A DNA stretch of 64,000 nt from Halomonas sp. A40-4 (GTDB taxonomy: Bacteria > Pseudomonadota > Gammaproteobacteria > Pseudomonadales > Halomonadaceae). Position 1 is the first letter of the stretch; each line of letters opens with the position of its first letter. A program made the translations under genes and the position numbers. Of the stretch, positions 21,005-32,956 are shown in pieces. Under the pieces are notes generated by a model. It was not told where the DNA came from, did no database searches, and was given only the letters and a program-made list of their open reading frames with translations. The stretch is taken from assembly GCF_015767635.1 (NCBI RefSeq), contig NZ_CP065230.1, positions 2,356,001 through 2,420,000 of the forward strand, in the 5' to 3' direction.

Positions 21005-22468
21005 TCACATCAACACAATATCGTACTGCTCTTGAGAATAGTGCTGTTCCACCTGAAAGCGTATCGTCTTATTTATAAATCCTTCCAAGTCCGCAACGGC
21101 AGCTGACTCTTCGTCCAATAAACGATCAACCACCGGTTGGGAAGCCAACACCATATACATCTCGGCACTGTAAGCGCGCTCTTCACGAAGAATCTCGCGG
21201 AAAATCTCGTAGCACACGGTCTCGGGGGTTTTGAGAGTGCCTCTACCACTGCAGGTAGGGCATGCTTCGCACAGTGTTTGCTCAAGACTTTCCCGGGTAC
21301 GCTTACGGGTCAGTTGTACCAGGCCAAGCTCGGTGACACCGGTGCATTTTGTCTTCGCATGGTCACGTTCCAGCGCCTTTTCCAGCACGCGCAGCACCTG
21401 TCGCTGGTGTTCGACATCTTCCATATCGATAAAGTCGATAATGATGATGCCGCCCAGATTGCGCAGGCGTAACTGCCGGGCGATCGATGTTGCCGCCTCC
21501 AGATTGGTCTTGAAGATGGTTTCTTCCAGATTGCGGTGCCCTACATAAGCACCGGTGTTGACATCGATGGTGGTCATTGCCTCGGTAGGGTCAATCACCA
21601 AATAGCCACCCGACTTCAACTGCACTCTACGGCCAAGTGCTTTCTGAATCTCGTCTTCGACGCTGTACAGGTCAAAAATGGGTCGCTCGCCAGGATAATA
21701 CTCAATACGGTCCACCGCGTCGGGCATGAACTCCTCGGCAAACTCCACCAGCCTGACAAAATTTTCACGGGAATCGATGCGGATTTTTTCGATATCATCT
21801 CGCATCACATCGCGCAAGGTGCGCATGAACAGGGGCAGGTCATCATATATGACCGTTGCGGGCGCCGCCGAAATTTTACGCTCGCTGACCTTGCGCCATA
21901 GCCGCAGCAGAAAATGCATATCGCCGATAAGCTCTTCATCGCCCACCCCTTCAGCCGCGGTACGCACGATAAAGCCGCCGTTTACATCCAGCGTTTGCTC
22001 GCCGATGCTGTTATCCAGTAATGCCTTTAAACGCTCACGCTCACGCTCGTCTTCAATGCGCTGGGAAACACCGTGGTGGGGCGAATCGGGCATGTAGACC
22101 AGATAGCGCGAGGGAACCGAAAGATGCGTGGTCAACCGCGCCCCTTTACTGCCGATCGGGTCCTTGGTGACCTGCACGACCAACGCCTGGCCTTCATGCA
22201 GCAGTTGGCCAATGGTCTGCTGCTCGTCAACGGAGGTACCAGGGGCCATCACTTCCTGGGCATGGATAAAGGCGGCACGTTCGAGGCCAATATCGACAAA
22301 GGCAGCCTGCATTCCAGGCAGCACTCGTACCACCTTGCCTTTGTAGATATTGCCGACGATGCCGCGCCGACGGGAACGCTCGATGAGCGCCTCTTGCAAT
22401 ACGCCGTTTTCGACCAGCGCCACGCGGGTCTCCATCGGCGTCAAATTAATCAGAACCTCACCGCTCAT
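21005..22468 (-). CDS. rng: Ribonuclease G
   Basis: RNase G is an RNase E paralogue that matures the 5' end of 16S rRNA and cuts some mRNAs. The 487-residue protein has the S1 RNA-binding domain (about 38-125), the RNase H-like and 5'-sensor regions, the catalytic Asp segment TTIDVNTG with the second acidic site IIIDFIDM, and the zinc-link CEACPTCSGRG. It lacks the long C-terminal scaffold of RNase E, which separates it from rne. It follows maf by 18 bases. Confidence 0.96.
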   Translation of the reverse strand: MSGEVLINLTPMETRVALVENGVLQEALIERSRRRGIVGNIYKGKVVRVLPGMQAAFVDIGLERAAFIHAQEVMAPGTSVDEQQTIGQLLHEGQALVVQVTKDPIGSKGARLTTHLSVPSRYLVYMPDSPHHGVSQRIEDERERERLKALLDNSIGEQTLDVNGGFIVRTAAEGVGDEELIGDMHFLLRLWRKVSERKISAAPATVIYDDLPLFMRTLRDVMRDDIEKIRIDSRENFVRLVEFAEEFMPDAVDRIEYYPGERPIFDLYSVEDEIQKALGRRVQLKSGGYLVIDPTEAMTTIDVNTGAYVGHRNLEETIFKTNLEAATSIARQLRLRNLGGIIIIDFIDMEDVEHQRQVLRVLEKALERDHAKTKCTGVTELGLVQLTRKRTRESLEQTLCEACPTCSGRGTLKTPETVCYEIFREILREERAYSAEMYMVLASQPVVDRLLDEESAAVADLEGFINKTIRFQVEQHYSQEQYDIVLM

Positions 22469-22486
22469 GCAAAAATCCTTGTGGGT

Positions 22487-23086
22487 TTACGCGGGTAAAT
22501 ATCCATCCCATAACGGTACCCCCTGACGACGCAGCAAGCACGCTGTTTCAAAAAGCGGCAGCCCCACCACTGCCGAGTGACTGCCTTCAATCCCGGCTAC
22601 AAACACCGACGCCAATCCCTGTATCGCATAACCGCCGGCCTTGTCCTCTGGCTCAGTCGTTTGCCAGTAGGCCGCTATTTCTACTTCACTGATGTCACGC
22701 AACGTCACGCGGGTGGTCACACCACACGTCAACACGCCTTGGGGGCCGGTGACAGCGACACCGGTCAGTACCTGGTGCTCGCGCCCCGAGAGCTGGCGTA
22801 ACATCCAGGCGGCATGCTGCTGACTCTCGGGCTTGCCTAGAATCCGCCCATCCACGACCACCGCCGTGTCGGCGCCTAATGTGGGTAGTGGCGTCAGGGC
22901 TGCCGCCGCTTGCGCCTTGGCCTTTGCCAAGCGTTCCACATAGCCCTCAGCGGACTCATTGGCTAACGGTGTTTCATCGATGTCGCAGGGCTGCACCTGC
23001 ACCGCCACGCCGATCGATGCGAGCAGCGCGCGGCGTCGTGGCGATGCGGATGCCAAGCACAACACCGGCTCTGATTCCAACGCCAT
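22487..23086 (-). CDS. maf: Maf-family nucleotide pyrophosphatase (YhdE type)
   Basis: Maf proteins hydrolyse nucleoside triphosphates, including modified pyrimidines; the YhdE subgroup prefers dTTP and UTP. The 199-residue protein begins with the substrate-binding [16 protein letters not shown] and has the catalytic [16 protein letters not shown] segment. The placement between mreD and rng is the standard locus of YhdE rather than YceF. A gap of 39 bases separates it from mreD. Substrate choice is inferred from subgroup and locus. Confidence 0.93.
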   Translation of the reverse strand: MALESEPVLCLASASPRRRALLASIGVAVQVQPCDIDETPLANESAEGYVERLAKAKAQAAAALTPLPTLGADTAVVVDGRILGKPESQQHAAWMLRQLSGREHQVLTGVAVTGPQGVLTCGVTTRVTLRDISEVEIAAYWQTTEPEDKAGGYAIQGLASVFVAGIEGSHSAVVGLPLFETACLLRRQGVPLWDGYLPA

Positions 23087-23125
23087 ATCAGCTCCACGTC
23101 GATTTTCAGGCCGCCTTACCTGTTG

Positions 23126-23611
23126 TTAGCGGGCAAGGCGGCGCTGCAGGGCGGAAAACATCGTCGCAAGCCAAGGCCACAACGCGGCGCTGACCACCGA
23201 CGAGGTTAAAAACGCCAGATGAATAGAGAAATCTCCCACCAGGCTGCGCAACCACTGGTCGACCAGCTGGACGAGCCCCAGCAGCACCAGCACCAGCAAC
23301 GCCTGCTGGAGCAGTGAGTAGGCACGAAAACGGGCATAGACAAGTGCGCACAGAAACGCCAGCAAAGAGAACATGATGGCGTGATGACCCAGAGGGGTTC
23401 CCTCGATCAAATCCAGCAGAATACCTAGCACAAAGCCGTGGAACACCCCCACTTGATCGGGCTCGCGCATACACCAATAAATCATCATCAAGCCCAGCCA
23501 CTCGGGTCGGAACACCTGCCACTCATCACCCAGCGGCATCACCTGCAGACACAGCGCCATCAGCAAGGTCAACCACACCACCACCAAAGGCGTTACCGGA
23601 ACGCGGGGCAT
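23126..23611 (-). CDS. mreD: Rod-shape-determining protein MreD
   Basis: MreD is an integral membrane member of the MreBCD elongasome. The 161-residue protein is highly hydrophobic, with about five membrane segments and the family motifs PEWLGLMMIYW and GFVLGILLDLIEGTPLGHHA. Its ATG overlaps the mreC stop by one base (TGATG), indicating coupled translation and matched amounts. Confidence 0.94.
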   Translation of the reverse strand: MPRVPVTPLVVVWLTLLMALCLQVMPLGDEWQVFRPEWLGLMMIYWCMREPDQVGVFHGFVLGILLDLIEGTPLGHHAIMFSLLAFLCALVYARFRAYSLLQQALLVLVLLGLVQLVDQWLRSLVGDFSIHLAFLTSSVVSAALWPWLATMFSALQRRLAR

Positions 23612-24555
23612 CAGGGCACCTCCTGGGAAGATGATTCATCGTCAGGGTTTGCCACCTGGTGAGCACTGCGTAACGCGTCGACCGAGACTCGCAGAGAGTC
23701 ATCCCAATATTGCTCATCAGGCAGTTTTTGGGGCGGGGGGGAAAGCAACAGAAAATAGCGCGAGCGTTTCAACTGAGCCGTGGGCTCTGCGGTAACCTGA
23801 GCAAACGGCTGTCCAGGGTCATGCGCAACCTTGGTGACCCTGGCAACGGGGTAGCCAGGCGGAAACCGCCCTGCCAAACCCGACGTTGTCAACAAATCGC
23901 CTTCGCGGATATCCGCCGTGTTGGGCACATGCAACACATTCACGCGACCATAGCGTCCCGTGCCCTGGACAATGAAACGCAAACCATTGCGATTGACTTG
24001 CACCGGCAGGGCATGACTGGCATCGGCGACCAGCAGCACACGACTGGAGTAGGTCGAAACGGCGGTTACCTGACCGACCAGCCCCGTGGCATCAATGACC
24101 GGCTGGCCCACATAGGCACCATGGCGATGCCCGCGATCCACCACCATCTGATGACTGAAGGGGTCATTGTCGAGAGACAGCAGTTCCGCGGTCATAAAGG
24201 GGATATCGCGCTGCTGGGCAGCGCCTAGCAAACGGCGTAATTCAGCATTTTCCTTGGTGAGGTTTGCCATTTGCTGCCCACGGTGGGACAGCGTCAGAAT
24301 TTGCTCACGCAGGCGCTGATTCTCATCAACGAGCGCTTGCTGGTCTGAAAACGCCAACGACCCCCAATCCAGAAGCCGGCTGGGAACGCCCACCACCCAC
24401 TGGATGGGGGCTACCACCACTGACATCTGGGCGCGCACGTTTTCCATACGCGTAAAACGCTGGTCGGCAAACATCAACGCACTGGCAATCAGCACGCAGA
24501 AAAATAGCCGATATCCCGGTAAAGGACCATGCGAAAACAGCGGTTTAATAGGCAA
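23611..24555 (-). CDS. mreC: Rod-shape-determining protein MreC
   Basis: MreC is the bitopic periplasmic organiser that links MreB filaments to the PBP2-RodA wall synthase. The 314-residue protein has a short cytoplasmic tail, one membrane segment (about 12-30), a coiled coil (about 70-110) and two beta domains with GLVGQVTAVSTYSSRVLLV. The start is apparently TTG at 24555, 24 bases after mreB, preceded closely by GGGGGA. No ATG or GTG allows the membrane segment to be kept. The C-terminal tail is rich in Asp, Glu and Ser. Confidence 0.92.
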   Translation of the reverse strand: MPIKPLFSHGPLPGYRLFFCVLIASALMFADQRFTRMENVRAQMSVVVAPIQWVVGVPSRLLDWGSLAFSDQQALVDENQRLREQILTLSHRGQQMANLTKENAELRRLLGAAQQRDIPFMTAELLSLDNDPFSHQMVVDRGHRHGAYVGQPVIDATGLVGQVTAVSTYSSRVLLVADASHALPVQVNRNGLRFIVQGTGRYGRVNVLHVPNTADIREGDLLTTSGLAGRFPPGYPVARVTKVAHDPGQPFAQVTAEPTAQLKRSRYFLLLSPPPQKLPDEQYWDDSLRVSVDALRSAHQVANPDDESSSQEVP

Positions 24556-24579
24556 ATCCCCCGCAATTAACCGCTGCGA

Positions 24580-25629
<1,050 letters not shown>

Positions 25630-25845
25630 CTAGTGCAGACTGGGAACCCTGTGCGGATGCAAACGGTATCACCGCAACCCCCTGGCAGCAAGCACGAGTC
25701 GCGCCAGACACTGCCCGTTTGCGCCAAGATGTGGTACATTTTGCGGCTATTTTACACATCTGCGATACAAGACGTTATTACGATGACTGACTGTATACCG
25801 CGTAATGCGGGATATGTTCCATCACCTTCGCGAGGAATTTCGAAC

Positions 25846-26133
25846 ATGGCGCTTGAAGACTCTCATGTGCGCCGGGCCGCCCACCTAGCCCGGATCGCCG
25901 TCAGCGATGACCAAGCCAGCAGTTTCGTAGAGGACCTGAGCCGCATCCTGGACATGGTCGACCAGCTGCAGGGCGTCAATACCGACGGCGTCGCCCCCCT
26001 GGCCCATCCCCTCGATGCCACCCAGCGCCTGCGCGCCGACGAAGTCACCGAAACCAATCAGCGCGACACTTTCCAGCGCTGCGCCCCAGCGGTTGAAAAC
26101 GGTCTGTACCTGGTGCCCCGCGTCGTCGAATAG
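25846..26133 (+). CDS. gatC: Asp-tRNA(Asn)/Glu-tRNA(Gln) amidotransferase subunit C
   Basis: GatC is the small subunit that wraps around GatA and stabilises the GatCAB amidotransferase. The 95-residue protein carries the family start HVRRAAHLARIAVSDDQ and the central LSRILDMVDQLQGVNTDGVAPLAHP. The open frame reaches 71 codons further upstream with no family similarity; the ATG at 25846 has GAGG ten bases before it and gives the normal length. Divergent from mreB; 66 bases precede gatA. Confidence 0.95.
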   Translation: MALEDSHVRRAAHLARIAVSDDQASSFVEDLSRILDMVDQLQGVNTDGVAPLAHPLDATQRLRADEVTETNQRDTFQRCAPAVENGLYLVPRVVE

Positions 26134-26199
26134 CGCATCACTCAGGGCATAAGCCACCTTTTCAGCCTTATCTTTTGCTTCGAACGGAGCTCTCAGGTC

Positions 26200-27660
26200 A
26201 TGCACGACAAGACACTGACGCAACTCGCCAACGCGCTGGGCAGCGGTGAACTATCCAGCCGCGAGCTCACTGAGCACTACCTGCAACGCATACAACATAG
26301 CGGTGCAACACTAAACAGCTTTATTACCGTCACCGCTGATCAAGCGCTGGCACAGGCCGATGCCGCCGACCAGGCGCGCGCCAACGGCAACGCCGGATGG
26401 CTGGCCGGTCTACCGCTTGCCCTGAAGGATATCTTTTGCACCCAGGGCGTTAAAACCAGCTGTGGCTCCAGAATGCTGGACAACTTTACAGCGCCTTACG
26501 ACGCCACCGTGGTAGAAAAGCTCAAGGCGGCGGGCACCGTCAGTCTTGGCAAGACCAATATGGACGAGTTCGCCATGGGCTCCTCCAATGAAAACAGCTA
26601 CTACGGCCCGGTGAATAACCCTTGGGACTTGAGCGCCGTGCCAGGAGGCAGCTCTGGCGGCAGCGCGGCCGCGGTGGCCGCAGGCCTGACGCCGGCGGCC
26701 CTCGGCACCGATACCGGCGGCTCGATTCGTCAGCCAGCGGCGTTCTGCGGTATTACCGGCCTCAAACCGACCTATGGACGCGTTTCCCGCTACGGCATGA
26801 TCGCCTACGCCTCCAGCCTTGACCAGGCGGGCCCCATGGCACGCAGCGCCGAAGACTGCGCCCACCTCCTGAACGTCATGGCTGGCCACGACGTGCGCGA
26901 CTCCACTAGTGTGGCCCGCGGCGTGCCCGACTATGCGGAAACGCTCAATGCGTCGCTTTCAGGACTCAAAATCGGCCTCCCTCAAGAGTACTTCGGTGAA
27001 GGCCTCGACCCTGACGTCGAGAAGGCAGTTCGTGAGGCCGTTCGCGTCTATGAGTCGCTGGGCGCCACGGTGCGGGATGTCAGCCTGCCTCACACGCATT
27101 ACGCCATCCCCGCTTATTACGTTATCGCCCCAGCCGAAGCCTCTTCCAACCTGTCTCGCTTTGATGGCGTGCGTTTCGGCCACCGTTGCGACAACCCCAG
27201 CGACTTGATCGATCTTTACAAGCGTTCGCGGGCTGAAGGCTTTGGCGACGAAGTACAGCGCCGCATCCTGATCGGTACCCATACCTTGTCAGAGGGCTTT
27301 TTCGACGCCTATTACACCAAGGCGCAGAAAGTTCGCCGCCTGATTCGCCAGGACTTCCTGGATGCCTTTGAAGATGTGGACGTCCTGATGGGGCCTGCCT
27401 CGCCGACACCGGCTTTTGATCTAGGCGCCAAGAAGGACCCTGTATCGATGTACCTGCAGGATATCTATACGATTGCCGTCAACCTGGCGGGCATCCCGGG
27501 CATAAGCGTTCCCGCCGGCTTCGTGGGCCGCCGGCCCGTCGGCCTGCAGATACTGGGCACCCACTTTGCCGAAGCCCAGTTGTTAAATGTCGCCCACCAG
27601 TTCCAGCAAACGACCGATTGGCACTTGCAACGCCCTGATTTTGCCGAGGAGAGCGCCTGA
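26200..27660 (+). CDS. gatA: Asp-tRNA(Asn)/Glu-tRNA(Gln) amidotransferase subunit A
   Basis: GatA releases ammonia from glutamine for transamidation of misacylated tRNA. The 486-residue protein is an amidase-signature enzyme with the complete Ser-cisSer-Lys triad: Lys76 (LALKDIF), Ser151 ([10 protein letters not shown]) and Ser175 ([10 protein letters not shown]). Length is typical. Its stop overlaps the gatB start by one base (TGATG). Presence of GatCAB implies that at least one of Asn-tRNA or Gln-tRNA is made indirectly. Confidence 0.97.
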   Translation: MHDKTLTQLANALGSGELSSRELTEHYLQRIQHSGATLNSFITVTADQALAQADAADQARANGNAGWLAGLPLALKDIFCTQGVKTSCGSRMLDNFTAPYDATVVEKLKAAGTVSLGKTNMDEFAMGSSNENSYYGPVNNPWDLSAVPGGSSGGSAAAVAAGLTPAALGTDTGGSIRQPAAFCGITGLKPTYGRVSRYGMIAYASSLDQAGPMARSAEDCAHLLNVMAGHDVRDSTSVARGVPDYAETLNASLSGLKIGLPQEYFGEGLDPDVEKAVREAVRVYESLGATVRDVSLPHTHYAIPAYYVIAPAEASSNLSRFDGVRFGHRCDNPSDLIDLYKRSRAEGFGDEVQRRILIGTHTLSEGFFDAYYTKAQKVRRLIRQDFLDAFEDVDVLMGPASPTPAFDLGAKKDPVSMYLQDIYTIAVNLAGIPGISVPAGFVGRRPVGLQILGTHFAEAQLLNVAHQFQQTTDWHLQRPDFAEESA

Positions 27661-29114
27661 TGCAATGGGAAACCGTTATTGGGCTAGAAGTCCACGTTCA
27701 ACTTGCCACCCACTCGAAGATTTTCTCCGGCGCGTCAACGGCTTTCGGCGCTGAACCGAACAGTCAGGCCTGCGCGGTCGATCTGGGTCTGCCTGGCGTG
27801 CTGCCGGTGCTCAACGAACAAGCCGTGGCCATGGCGGTGCAGTTTGGCCTGGCCGTGCATGCCGATATCCCTGAAGTATCGGTGTTCGACCGTAAAAATT
27901 ACTTCTATCCCGATTTGCCGAAGGGTTATCAGACCAGCCAGATGTATCACCCCATCGTGGGGCCCGGTGAGGTAGAGATCGCCCTGGATGATGACACCAC
28001 CAAGCGGATTCGTATTCACCACGCCCACCTGGAAGAAGACGCAGGGAAATCCCTGCACGAAGATTTCCACGGCATGACGGGCATTGACCTTAACCGCGCT
28101 GGCACACCGCTGCTCGAGATCGTCTCCGAGCCGGATATGCGCAGCGCCAAAGAAGCGGCTGCCTACCTCAAGGCGATTCATTCAATTGTCACCTACCTGG
28201 GGATTTCCGACGGCAACATGGCGGAAGGCTCGATGCGTTGCGACGTTAACGTTTCGGTGCGCCCCAAGGGACAGGAAGCCTTTGGCACCCGGGCCGAAAT
28301 CAAGAACGTCAACTCTTTCCGCTTTGTGGAACGCGCCATTGCCTTCGAAGTCGAGCGGCAGATCGAACTGATCGAGGACGGCGGCAAGGTCGTCCAGGAG
28401 ACCCGCCTGTTCGACCCTGAGCGCGACGAGACACGCAGTATGCGTACCAAGGAAGAAGCCAACGACTATCGCTACTTCCCCTGCCCAGACCTGCTGCCAG
28501 TGGTACTCGACCAGGCCTACCTGGACCATCTTCGCAGCCAGCTACCGGAGCTGCCTGCTGAAAAACGCGAGCGCTTTCAGCAGGCACTAGGCCTATCGGC
28601 CTACGATGCATCCGTGCTTTCCGCCAGCCGCGAAATGGCAGAATATTTCGAGGCAGTCCACCGCGCCTGTGGCGATGCCAAACAGGCAGCCAACTGGGTG
28701 CAGGGTGAGCTGTCCGGCGCGCTCAACCGCGAAAACCTCAGCATCACCAACAGCCCGGTCACTGCCAGCCAACTGGGTGAGCTGGTTCAGCGTGTGCTTG
28801 ACGACACCATTAACGGCAAAGCCGCCAAACAGGTCTTCCAGGCACTTTGGCACGGCGAAGGCGCCAGCGCCGATGCCATCATTGAGGCGAAAGGGTTAAA
28901 GCAGGTCACCGACACCGGCGCTATCGAAGCAATGATTGACCAGGTGATTGCCGACAGCCCCGCTCAGGTGGCCCAGTATCGTGACGCCGAACCCGAGAAA
29001 CGCGGCAAGATGATTGGCTATTTTGTCGGCCAGGTCATGAAGGCATCCCGCGGCACCGCCAACCCTCAGCAGGTAAACGGCCTGCTAAAAGAGAAGCTTG
29101 ACGCACTGCTGTAA
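27660..29114 (+). CDS. gatB: Asp-tRNA(Asn)/Glu-tRNA(Gln) amidotransferase subunit B
   Basis: GatB activates the misacylated tRNA by phosphorylation and accepts ammonia from GatA. The 484-residue protein has the N-terminal catalytic core with [20 protein letters not shown], the [14 protein letters not shown] region, and the C-terminal YqeY-like tRNA-binding domain (about 335-484). Length is typical. It is followed by a strong hairpin terminator. Confidence 0.97.
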   Translation: MQWETVIGLEVHVQLATHSKIFSGASTAFGAEPNSQACAVDLGLPGVLPVLNEQAVAMAVQFGLAVHADIPEVSVFDRKNYFYPDLPKGYQTSQMYHPIVGPGEVEIALDDDTTKRIRIHHAHLEEDAGKSLHEDFHGMTGIDLNRAGTPLLEIVSEPDMRSAKEAAAYLKAIHSIVTYLGISDGNMAEGSMRCDVNVSVRPKGQEAFGTRAEIKNVNSFRFVERAIAFEVERQIELIEDGGKVVQETRLFDPERDETRSMRTKEEANDYRYFPCPDLLPVVLDQAYLDHLRSQLPELPAEKRERFQQALGLSAYDASVLSASREMAEYFEAVHRACGDAKQAANWVQGELSGALNRENLSITNSPVTASQLGELVQRVLDDTINGKAAKQVFQALWHGEGASADAIIEAKGLKQVTDTGAIEAMIDQVIADSPAQVAQYRDAEPEKRGKMIGYFVGQVMKASRGTANPQQVNGLLKEKLDALL

Positions 29115-29131
29115 ATATCGCTGTTGGTTGG

Positions 29132-29158
29132 AAAACGGCCGCTTATGCGGCCGTTTTT
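29132..29158. terminator. Bidirectional terminator between gatB and sixA
   Basis: An 11-base perfect stem (AAAACGGCCGC / GCGGCCGTTTT) with a TTAT loop is flanked by A and T runs on its two sides, so it can stop gatB transcription on the plus strand and sixA on the minus strand. The T-run overlaps the sixA stop codon. Confidence 0.88.
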
Positions 29159-29651
29159 AGTCCAACTGGCCGGGATGCAGAAAACGCGTCAACTGCGCGC
29201 AGCCTTTTGCCCATACCGGTGCAGTGAACTCGGCAAGCCCGGCGGTGGGAAATCCCACGCCGCGGGCTGAACGACCGTCGACCAGCGTTTCAGCAAGCTC
29301 CCCTACCAGCGGCATATGGCTGACCAGAATCAGTCGTTCATCGCTTTGCTCGAGCAGCCAGTCGATGACCGCTTCGGGTGCGTCGTCCGGAGTAATCAGC
29401 GGCAGGGTTTCTACCGGCACCGACAGCGCCTCACTCAACCGGGCAGCTGTCTGCTGAGCGCGACGATAGGGACTTGCCAGCAGCCTCGGCGGCGCCCCTG
29501 TCTGGGCCGCTATATGCGTGGCCAGCCATGCCCCGACCTTGGCAACTTCCTGCTCGCCGAGCGGCGTCAGCGTTCGCTGTTCATCTGGCCGCCCGGGGCC
29601 GGCTTCACCGTGGCGCATTAGCCAGAGTTGCTGGGTGGATGAATCATTCAT
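29157..29651 (-). CDS. sixA: Phosphohistidine phosphatase SixA
   Basis: SixA removes phosphate from histidine residues; in E. coli its targets include ArcB and the nitrogen-PTS carrier NPr. The 164-residue protein is a histidine-phosphatase-superfamily enzyme with nucleophile His14 in LMRHGEAG, the YRRAQQTA segment and the second catalytic His in [11 protein letters not shown]. Its ATG overlaps the end of gpsA by eight bases. A role on NPr/PtsN, encoded earlier in the window, is possible but inferred. Confidence 0.93.
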   Translation of the reverse strand: MNDSSTQQLWLMRHGEAGPGRPDEQRTLTPLGEQEVAKVGAWLATHIAAQTGAPPRLLASPYRRAQQTAARLSEALSVPVETLPLITPDDAPEAVIDWLLEQSDERLILVSHMPLVGELAETLVDGRSARGVGFPTAGLAEFTAPVWAKGCAQLTRFLHPGQLD

Positions 29652-30711
29652 GCCAATGTCCTGTTTCGCGGTGGGCTTGCTGGACGTCCTCGCGCGGCAA
29701 GATGAATTCCACGTCGCTGCTTTGCTCGCCCATCATTAACGTACGTGCCATGTCCTCAGCGGGCACACCGTCAAACAGCACATGGTAGAGTCCTTCCGCC
29801 AGAGGCATGTAGACGCCGATCTCGGCCGCTTTGGTACACACAAGCCTGACAGTATTGACACCTTCCGCCACCTGGCCAAGCGCATTGATGGCTTCATCCA
29901 GCGACCGGCCCTCACCGATGGCGTAGCCGACGCGGTAGTTACGCGACAAGTCTGACGAGCAGGTGACGATTAAATCCCCCACCCCGGCAAGACCCAAAAA
30001 TGTCATGGGGTTAGCCCCCTGGGCAACAGCGAAACGGCTCATCTCGGCCAATGCCCGGGTCATCAGCATGCTGCGGGTATTCTCACCCATGCCGAGCGCC
30101 GCGGCCATGCCCGCGGCAATGGCGTAGATATTTTTCAGCGCCCCACCCAGTTCGACACCGTGTCGATCATTGCTGGCATAGACACGGAAGTAACGGCAAC
30201 CAAGGGCCTGCTGAACCCGGGTACGAGTCAGGGCATCGGCGCTGGCGATCACCGTGGCAGTGAGCTGTTTATCGGCAATTTCCGAAGCAAGGTTGGGGCC
30301 CGCAATTACCCCAATATGGGCAAAGCCGGTTTCCTGTTCGAGCACTTGGCTCATCAATAAAAAGCCGGATTGCTCAATCCCCTTGGTGGTGCTGACCAGA
30401 ATTTGCTCGGGCCTTAGCCACGGCTTGGCCGCCTGAACAACACTGCGAAAGGCCTGGGACGGAATCGCAATCAGCACCAGCTCAGCGTTGTGCAGCACCG
30501 TTTCCAGATCGGTGGACGCCTGTACAGCGGGGTTAATGGCATAATTCGGCAAATAGCGGCCGTTGCGTCGCTCCCGGTTAATCTGTTCCACCAGCGCTTC
30601 ATCGCGCATCCATTGACGCACCTGCGCGCCATTGTCAGCGGCAATGCTTGCCAGGGCAGTGCCAAAACTACCGCCGCCCAATACGGCGACCTGAATCTGC
30701 TGCTCAGCCAT
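29644..30711 (-). CDS. gpsA: Glycerol-3-phosphate dehydrogenase [NAD(P)+]
   Basis: GpsA reduces dihydroxyacetone phosphate to sn-glycerol 3-phosphate for phospholipid synthesis. The 355-residue protein has the Rossmann motif [14 protein letters not shown] (8-21), the substrate-site [17 protein letters not shown] containing the catalytic Lys, and the C-terminal helical domain with [12 protein letters not shown]. Length is slightly above E. coli (339) because of a longer C-terminal tail. The Shine-Dalgarno is poor. The upstream gap contains a repeat-like element. Confidence 0.96.
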   Translation of the reverse strand: MAEQQIQVAVLGGGSFGTALASIAADNGAQVRQWMRDEALVEQINRERRNGRYLPNYAINPAVQASTDLETVLHNAELVLIAIPSQAFRSVVQAAKPWLRPEQILVSTTKGIEQSGFLLMSQVLEQETGFAHIGVIAGPNLASEIADKQLTATVIASADALTRTRVQQALGCRYFRVYASNDRHGVELGGALKNIYAIAAGMAAALGMGENTRSMLMTRALAEMSRFAVAQGANPMTFLGLAGVGDLIVTCSSDLSRNYRVGYAIGEGRSLDEAINALGQVAEGVNTVRLVCTKAAEIGVYMPLAEGLYHVLFDGVPAEDMARTLMMGEQSSDVEFILPREDVQQAHRETGHWHE

Positions 30712-30749
30712 GGGAATCCCGGATAGTTGGTAAGCGAAAAACTAGAAGT

Positions 30750-30907
30750 CCTAATTAACGTCATGAGCGAAGGCCGGACAAGGCGTAATTAGCCAAAAAA
30801 AGACCGGGCTCGCGTACGAGTTTACACGTAGTAAATCAGTATTTGGATCGGACTCGCGCACGAAGCTAATTTCAACGCAGTATGGGCAAGCGCAATCGTT
30901 AATAAGG
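30750..30907. repeat. Imperfect palindromic intergenic element, about 158 bp
   Basis: This gap between gpsA and htpG is non-coding on both strands. It is bounded by CCTAATTAACG at 30750-30760 and its near-perfect inverted partner CGTTAATAAGG at 30897-30907 (10 of 11). Further in, ATTAGC on the left is mirrored by GCTAAT on the right. An internal direct repeat, CTCGCG(T/C)ACGA, occurs twice about 40 bases apart, and TTTAC/GTAAA forms a small hairpin. The architecture resembles a non-autonomous mobile or REP-like repeat. Eighteen bases near the left end reappear with one mismatch at 61787-61804, upstream of epmB. Confidence 0.4.
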
Positions 30908-30912
30908 GTACG

Positions 30913-30955
30913 AAAAAACAAACGGCCCACTTGGGATCACTCCCAAGGGGCCGTT
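30913..30955 (-). terminator. Intrinsic terminator of htpG
   Basis: A 15-base-pair stem with one unpaired base (AACGGCCC...CTTGGGA / TCCCAAG...GGGCCGTT) and a four-base loop is followed on the minus strand by TTTG and six T. It lies 20 bases past the htpG stop. Confidence 0.88.
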
Positions 30956-30974
30956 ATACGCCGTTAAGTGAGCG

Positions 30975-32879
30975 TTATGCCGCCAGCACCCCATTGAGGC
31001 GCTTCACGTAGGCAGCCGGGTCATCCAGATGGCCGCCTTCCGCGATAATCGCCTGATCCAGCAGGATGTGTGCCAGGTCGGCAAACAGTCCATCTTCAGC
31101 ACTTTCCAGGCGCGCAACCAGTGAATGACTGGGATTCAGCTCCAGAATCGGCTTGACCTCGGGCAACGGCTGCCCGGCGGCTTCCATGATGCGGCGCATC
31201 TGATAGCCCATTTCATGCTCTGGAAGCACTACGCAGGCTGGCGAATCCGTCAGGCGGTGGGTCACTTTGACATCCTGCACACCTTCACCCAGCGCTTCCT
31301 TGACGCGCTTGACCAGTGACTCCTTGGCTTTGGCGGTTTCTTCCTGCTCTTTTTTCTCGGCTTCATCTTCCACATCGCCAAGGTCAAGCTCGCCTTTACC
31401 CACGTCAGCGAAGGATTTGCCGTCAAATTCGGTGAGATGGCTCATCAGCCACTCATCAATGCGGTCGGACAGCAGCAGTACTTCGATGCCCTTTTTACGG
31501 AAGATTTCCAGATGCGGGCTGTGCTTGGCGGCATTAAAGCTGTCGGCCACCACATAGTAGATTTTCTGCTGCCCTTCTTTCATCCGCGCAACGTAGTCGG
31601 CCAGCGAATGTTCCTGGGCGGCCGTATCGGTGTGGGTCGAGGCAAAACGCAGTAAGCCAGCGATTTTCTCGCGGTTGGCCGCGTCTTCGCCCGGGCCTTC
31701 CTTGAGGACGCTACCGAAGGTGTTCCAGAAGGTCTGATACTGCTCGTCGTCTTTGGAAAGCTTCTTGAGCATATCCAGTGCGCGCTTGGTCAGGGCACCC
31801 TTGATCTTGTCGACTTTGGGGTCCTGCTGCAGCAGCTCACGGGATACGTTGAGCGACAGGTCGCGAGTATCCAGCACACCTTTGATGAAGCGCAGGTAAA
31901 GCGGCAGGAATTGCTCGGCGTCGTCCATGATGAAGACACGCTGAACGTAGAGCTTCACACCACGGGCACCGTCGCGGTCGAACATATCAAACGGCGCGCG
32001 ACCGGGCACAAACAGCAGGCTGGTATATTCCAGCTTGCCTTCCACTTTATTGTGGCTCCAGGTGAGCGGGTCGCTAAAGTCATGGGCGACGTGTTTGTAG
32101 AACGCCTTGTACTCGTCATCCGAAATATCGCTCTTGGGGCGCACCCAAAGCGCCGTGGCTTCGTTGACGGTTTCCCAGGTGGTCACTTCGCTGCCTTCGA
32201 CCGGATTACCCTCATCGTCCTTGGCAGTTTCGGTCTTGGGCATGCGAACCGGTACTTCGATATGGTCCGAGTACTTACGCACCAGGTTTTGCAGACGGAA
32301 GTCGTCAGCAAATTCTTTGGCGTCATCTTTCAGGTGCAGGGTAATTTCGGTGCCGTGCTGCTCAAGATCGATGTCGGCGACGGTGAACTCGCCTTCACCT
32401 TTCGAGCGCCATTCCACACCAGTGCTTACATCTTCGCCGGCCTTACGTGTGCGAACCGTTACATCGTCGGCGACAATAAAGCTGGAATAGAAACCCACGC
32501 CGAACTGACCGATCAACTTGGCGTCTTTCTGCTGTTCACCTGACAGCTGCTTGAGGAACTCGGACGTACCGCTACGCGCAATGGTGCCCAGGTTGGCAAT
32601 CACATCATCGCGCGTCATGCCGATACCGTTGTCGCGCAGCGTTACCGTTCCGGCGTCGGCATCGTGCTCGATTTCGACACGTAGCTCGCTGTCGCCTTCG
32701 TAGAGCCCATCGTTGTCCAAGGCCGCGTAGCGCAGCTTGTCACAGGCGTCGGCAGCATTGGATATCAGCTCGCGAAGGAAAATTTCCCGATTAGAGTACA
32801 GCGAGTGAATCATCAGATTCAGCAGCTGCTTAACTTCCGTTTGAAAGCCAAGGGTTTCTTCGTGGGTCGTGTTGGACAT
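30975..32879 (-). CDS. htpG: Molecular chaperone HtpG (Hsp90)
   Basis: HtpG is the bacterial Hsp90, an ATP-driven dimeric chaperone induced by heat. The 634-residue protein has the GHKL ATPase domain (about 1-230) with [20 protein letters not shown] and GQFGVGFYS, then the middle domain with the [11 protein letters not shown] arginine segment, and the C-terminal dimerisation domain. The open frame reaches 76 codons further upstream through a promoter and the DUF1232 gene; ATG at 32879 gives the expected start [21 protein letters not shown] sigma-32 type promoter lies 78 bases upstream. Confidence 0.97.
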   Translation of the reverse strand: MSNTTHEETLGFQTEVKQLLNLMIHSLYSNREIFLRELISNAADACDKLRYAALDNDGLYEGDSELRVEIEHDADAGTVTLRDNGIGMTRDDVIANLGTIARSGTSEFLKQLSGEQQKDAKLIGQFGVGFYSSFIVADDVTVRTRKAGEDVSTGVEWRSKGEGEFTVADIDLEQHGTEITLHLKDDAKEFADDFRLQNLVRKYSDHIEVPVRMPKTETAKDDEGNPVEGSEVTTWETVNEATALWVRPKSDISDDEYKAFYKHVAHDFSDPLTWSHNKVEGKLEYTSLLFVPGRAPFDMFDRDGARGVKLYVQRVFIMDDAEQFLPLYLRFIKGVLDTRDLSLNVSRELLQQDPKVDKIKGALTKRALDMLKKLSKDDEQYQTFWNTFGSVLKEGPGEDAANREKIAGLLRFASTHTDTAAQEHSLADYVARMKEGQQKIYYVVADSFNAAKHSPHLEIFRKKGIEVLLLSDRIDEWLMSHLTEFDGKSFADVGKGELDLGDVEDEAEKKEQEETAKAKESLVKRVKEALGEGVQDVKVTHRLTDSPACVVLPEHEMGYQMRRIMEAAGQPLPEVKPILELNPSHSLVARLESAEDGLFADLAHILLDQAIIAEGGHLDDPAAYVKRLNGVLAA

Positions 32880-32956
32880 TCGCTCAGCCCTCGTTGATCT
32901 CGGTACGTAAAGCGCCTCGCCAAGTTGGCAAAGGCATAAAAGTCGGTGTGAACGAG

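Noticed and set aside
31911-32543. A 210-codon open frame on the plus strand opposite htpG
   Set aside because: Antisense shadow of a conserved gene with no family similarity or initiation signal.
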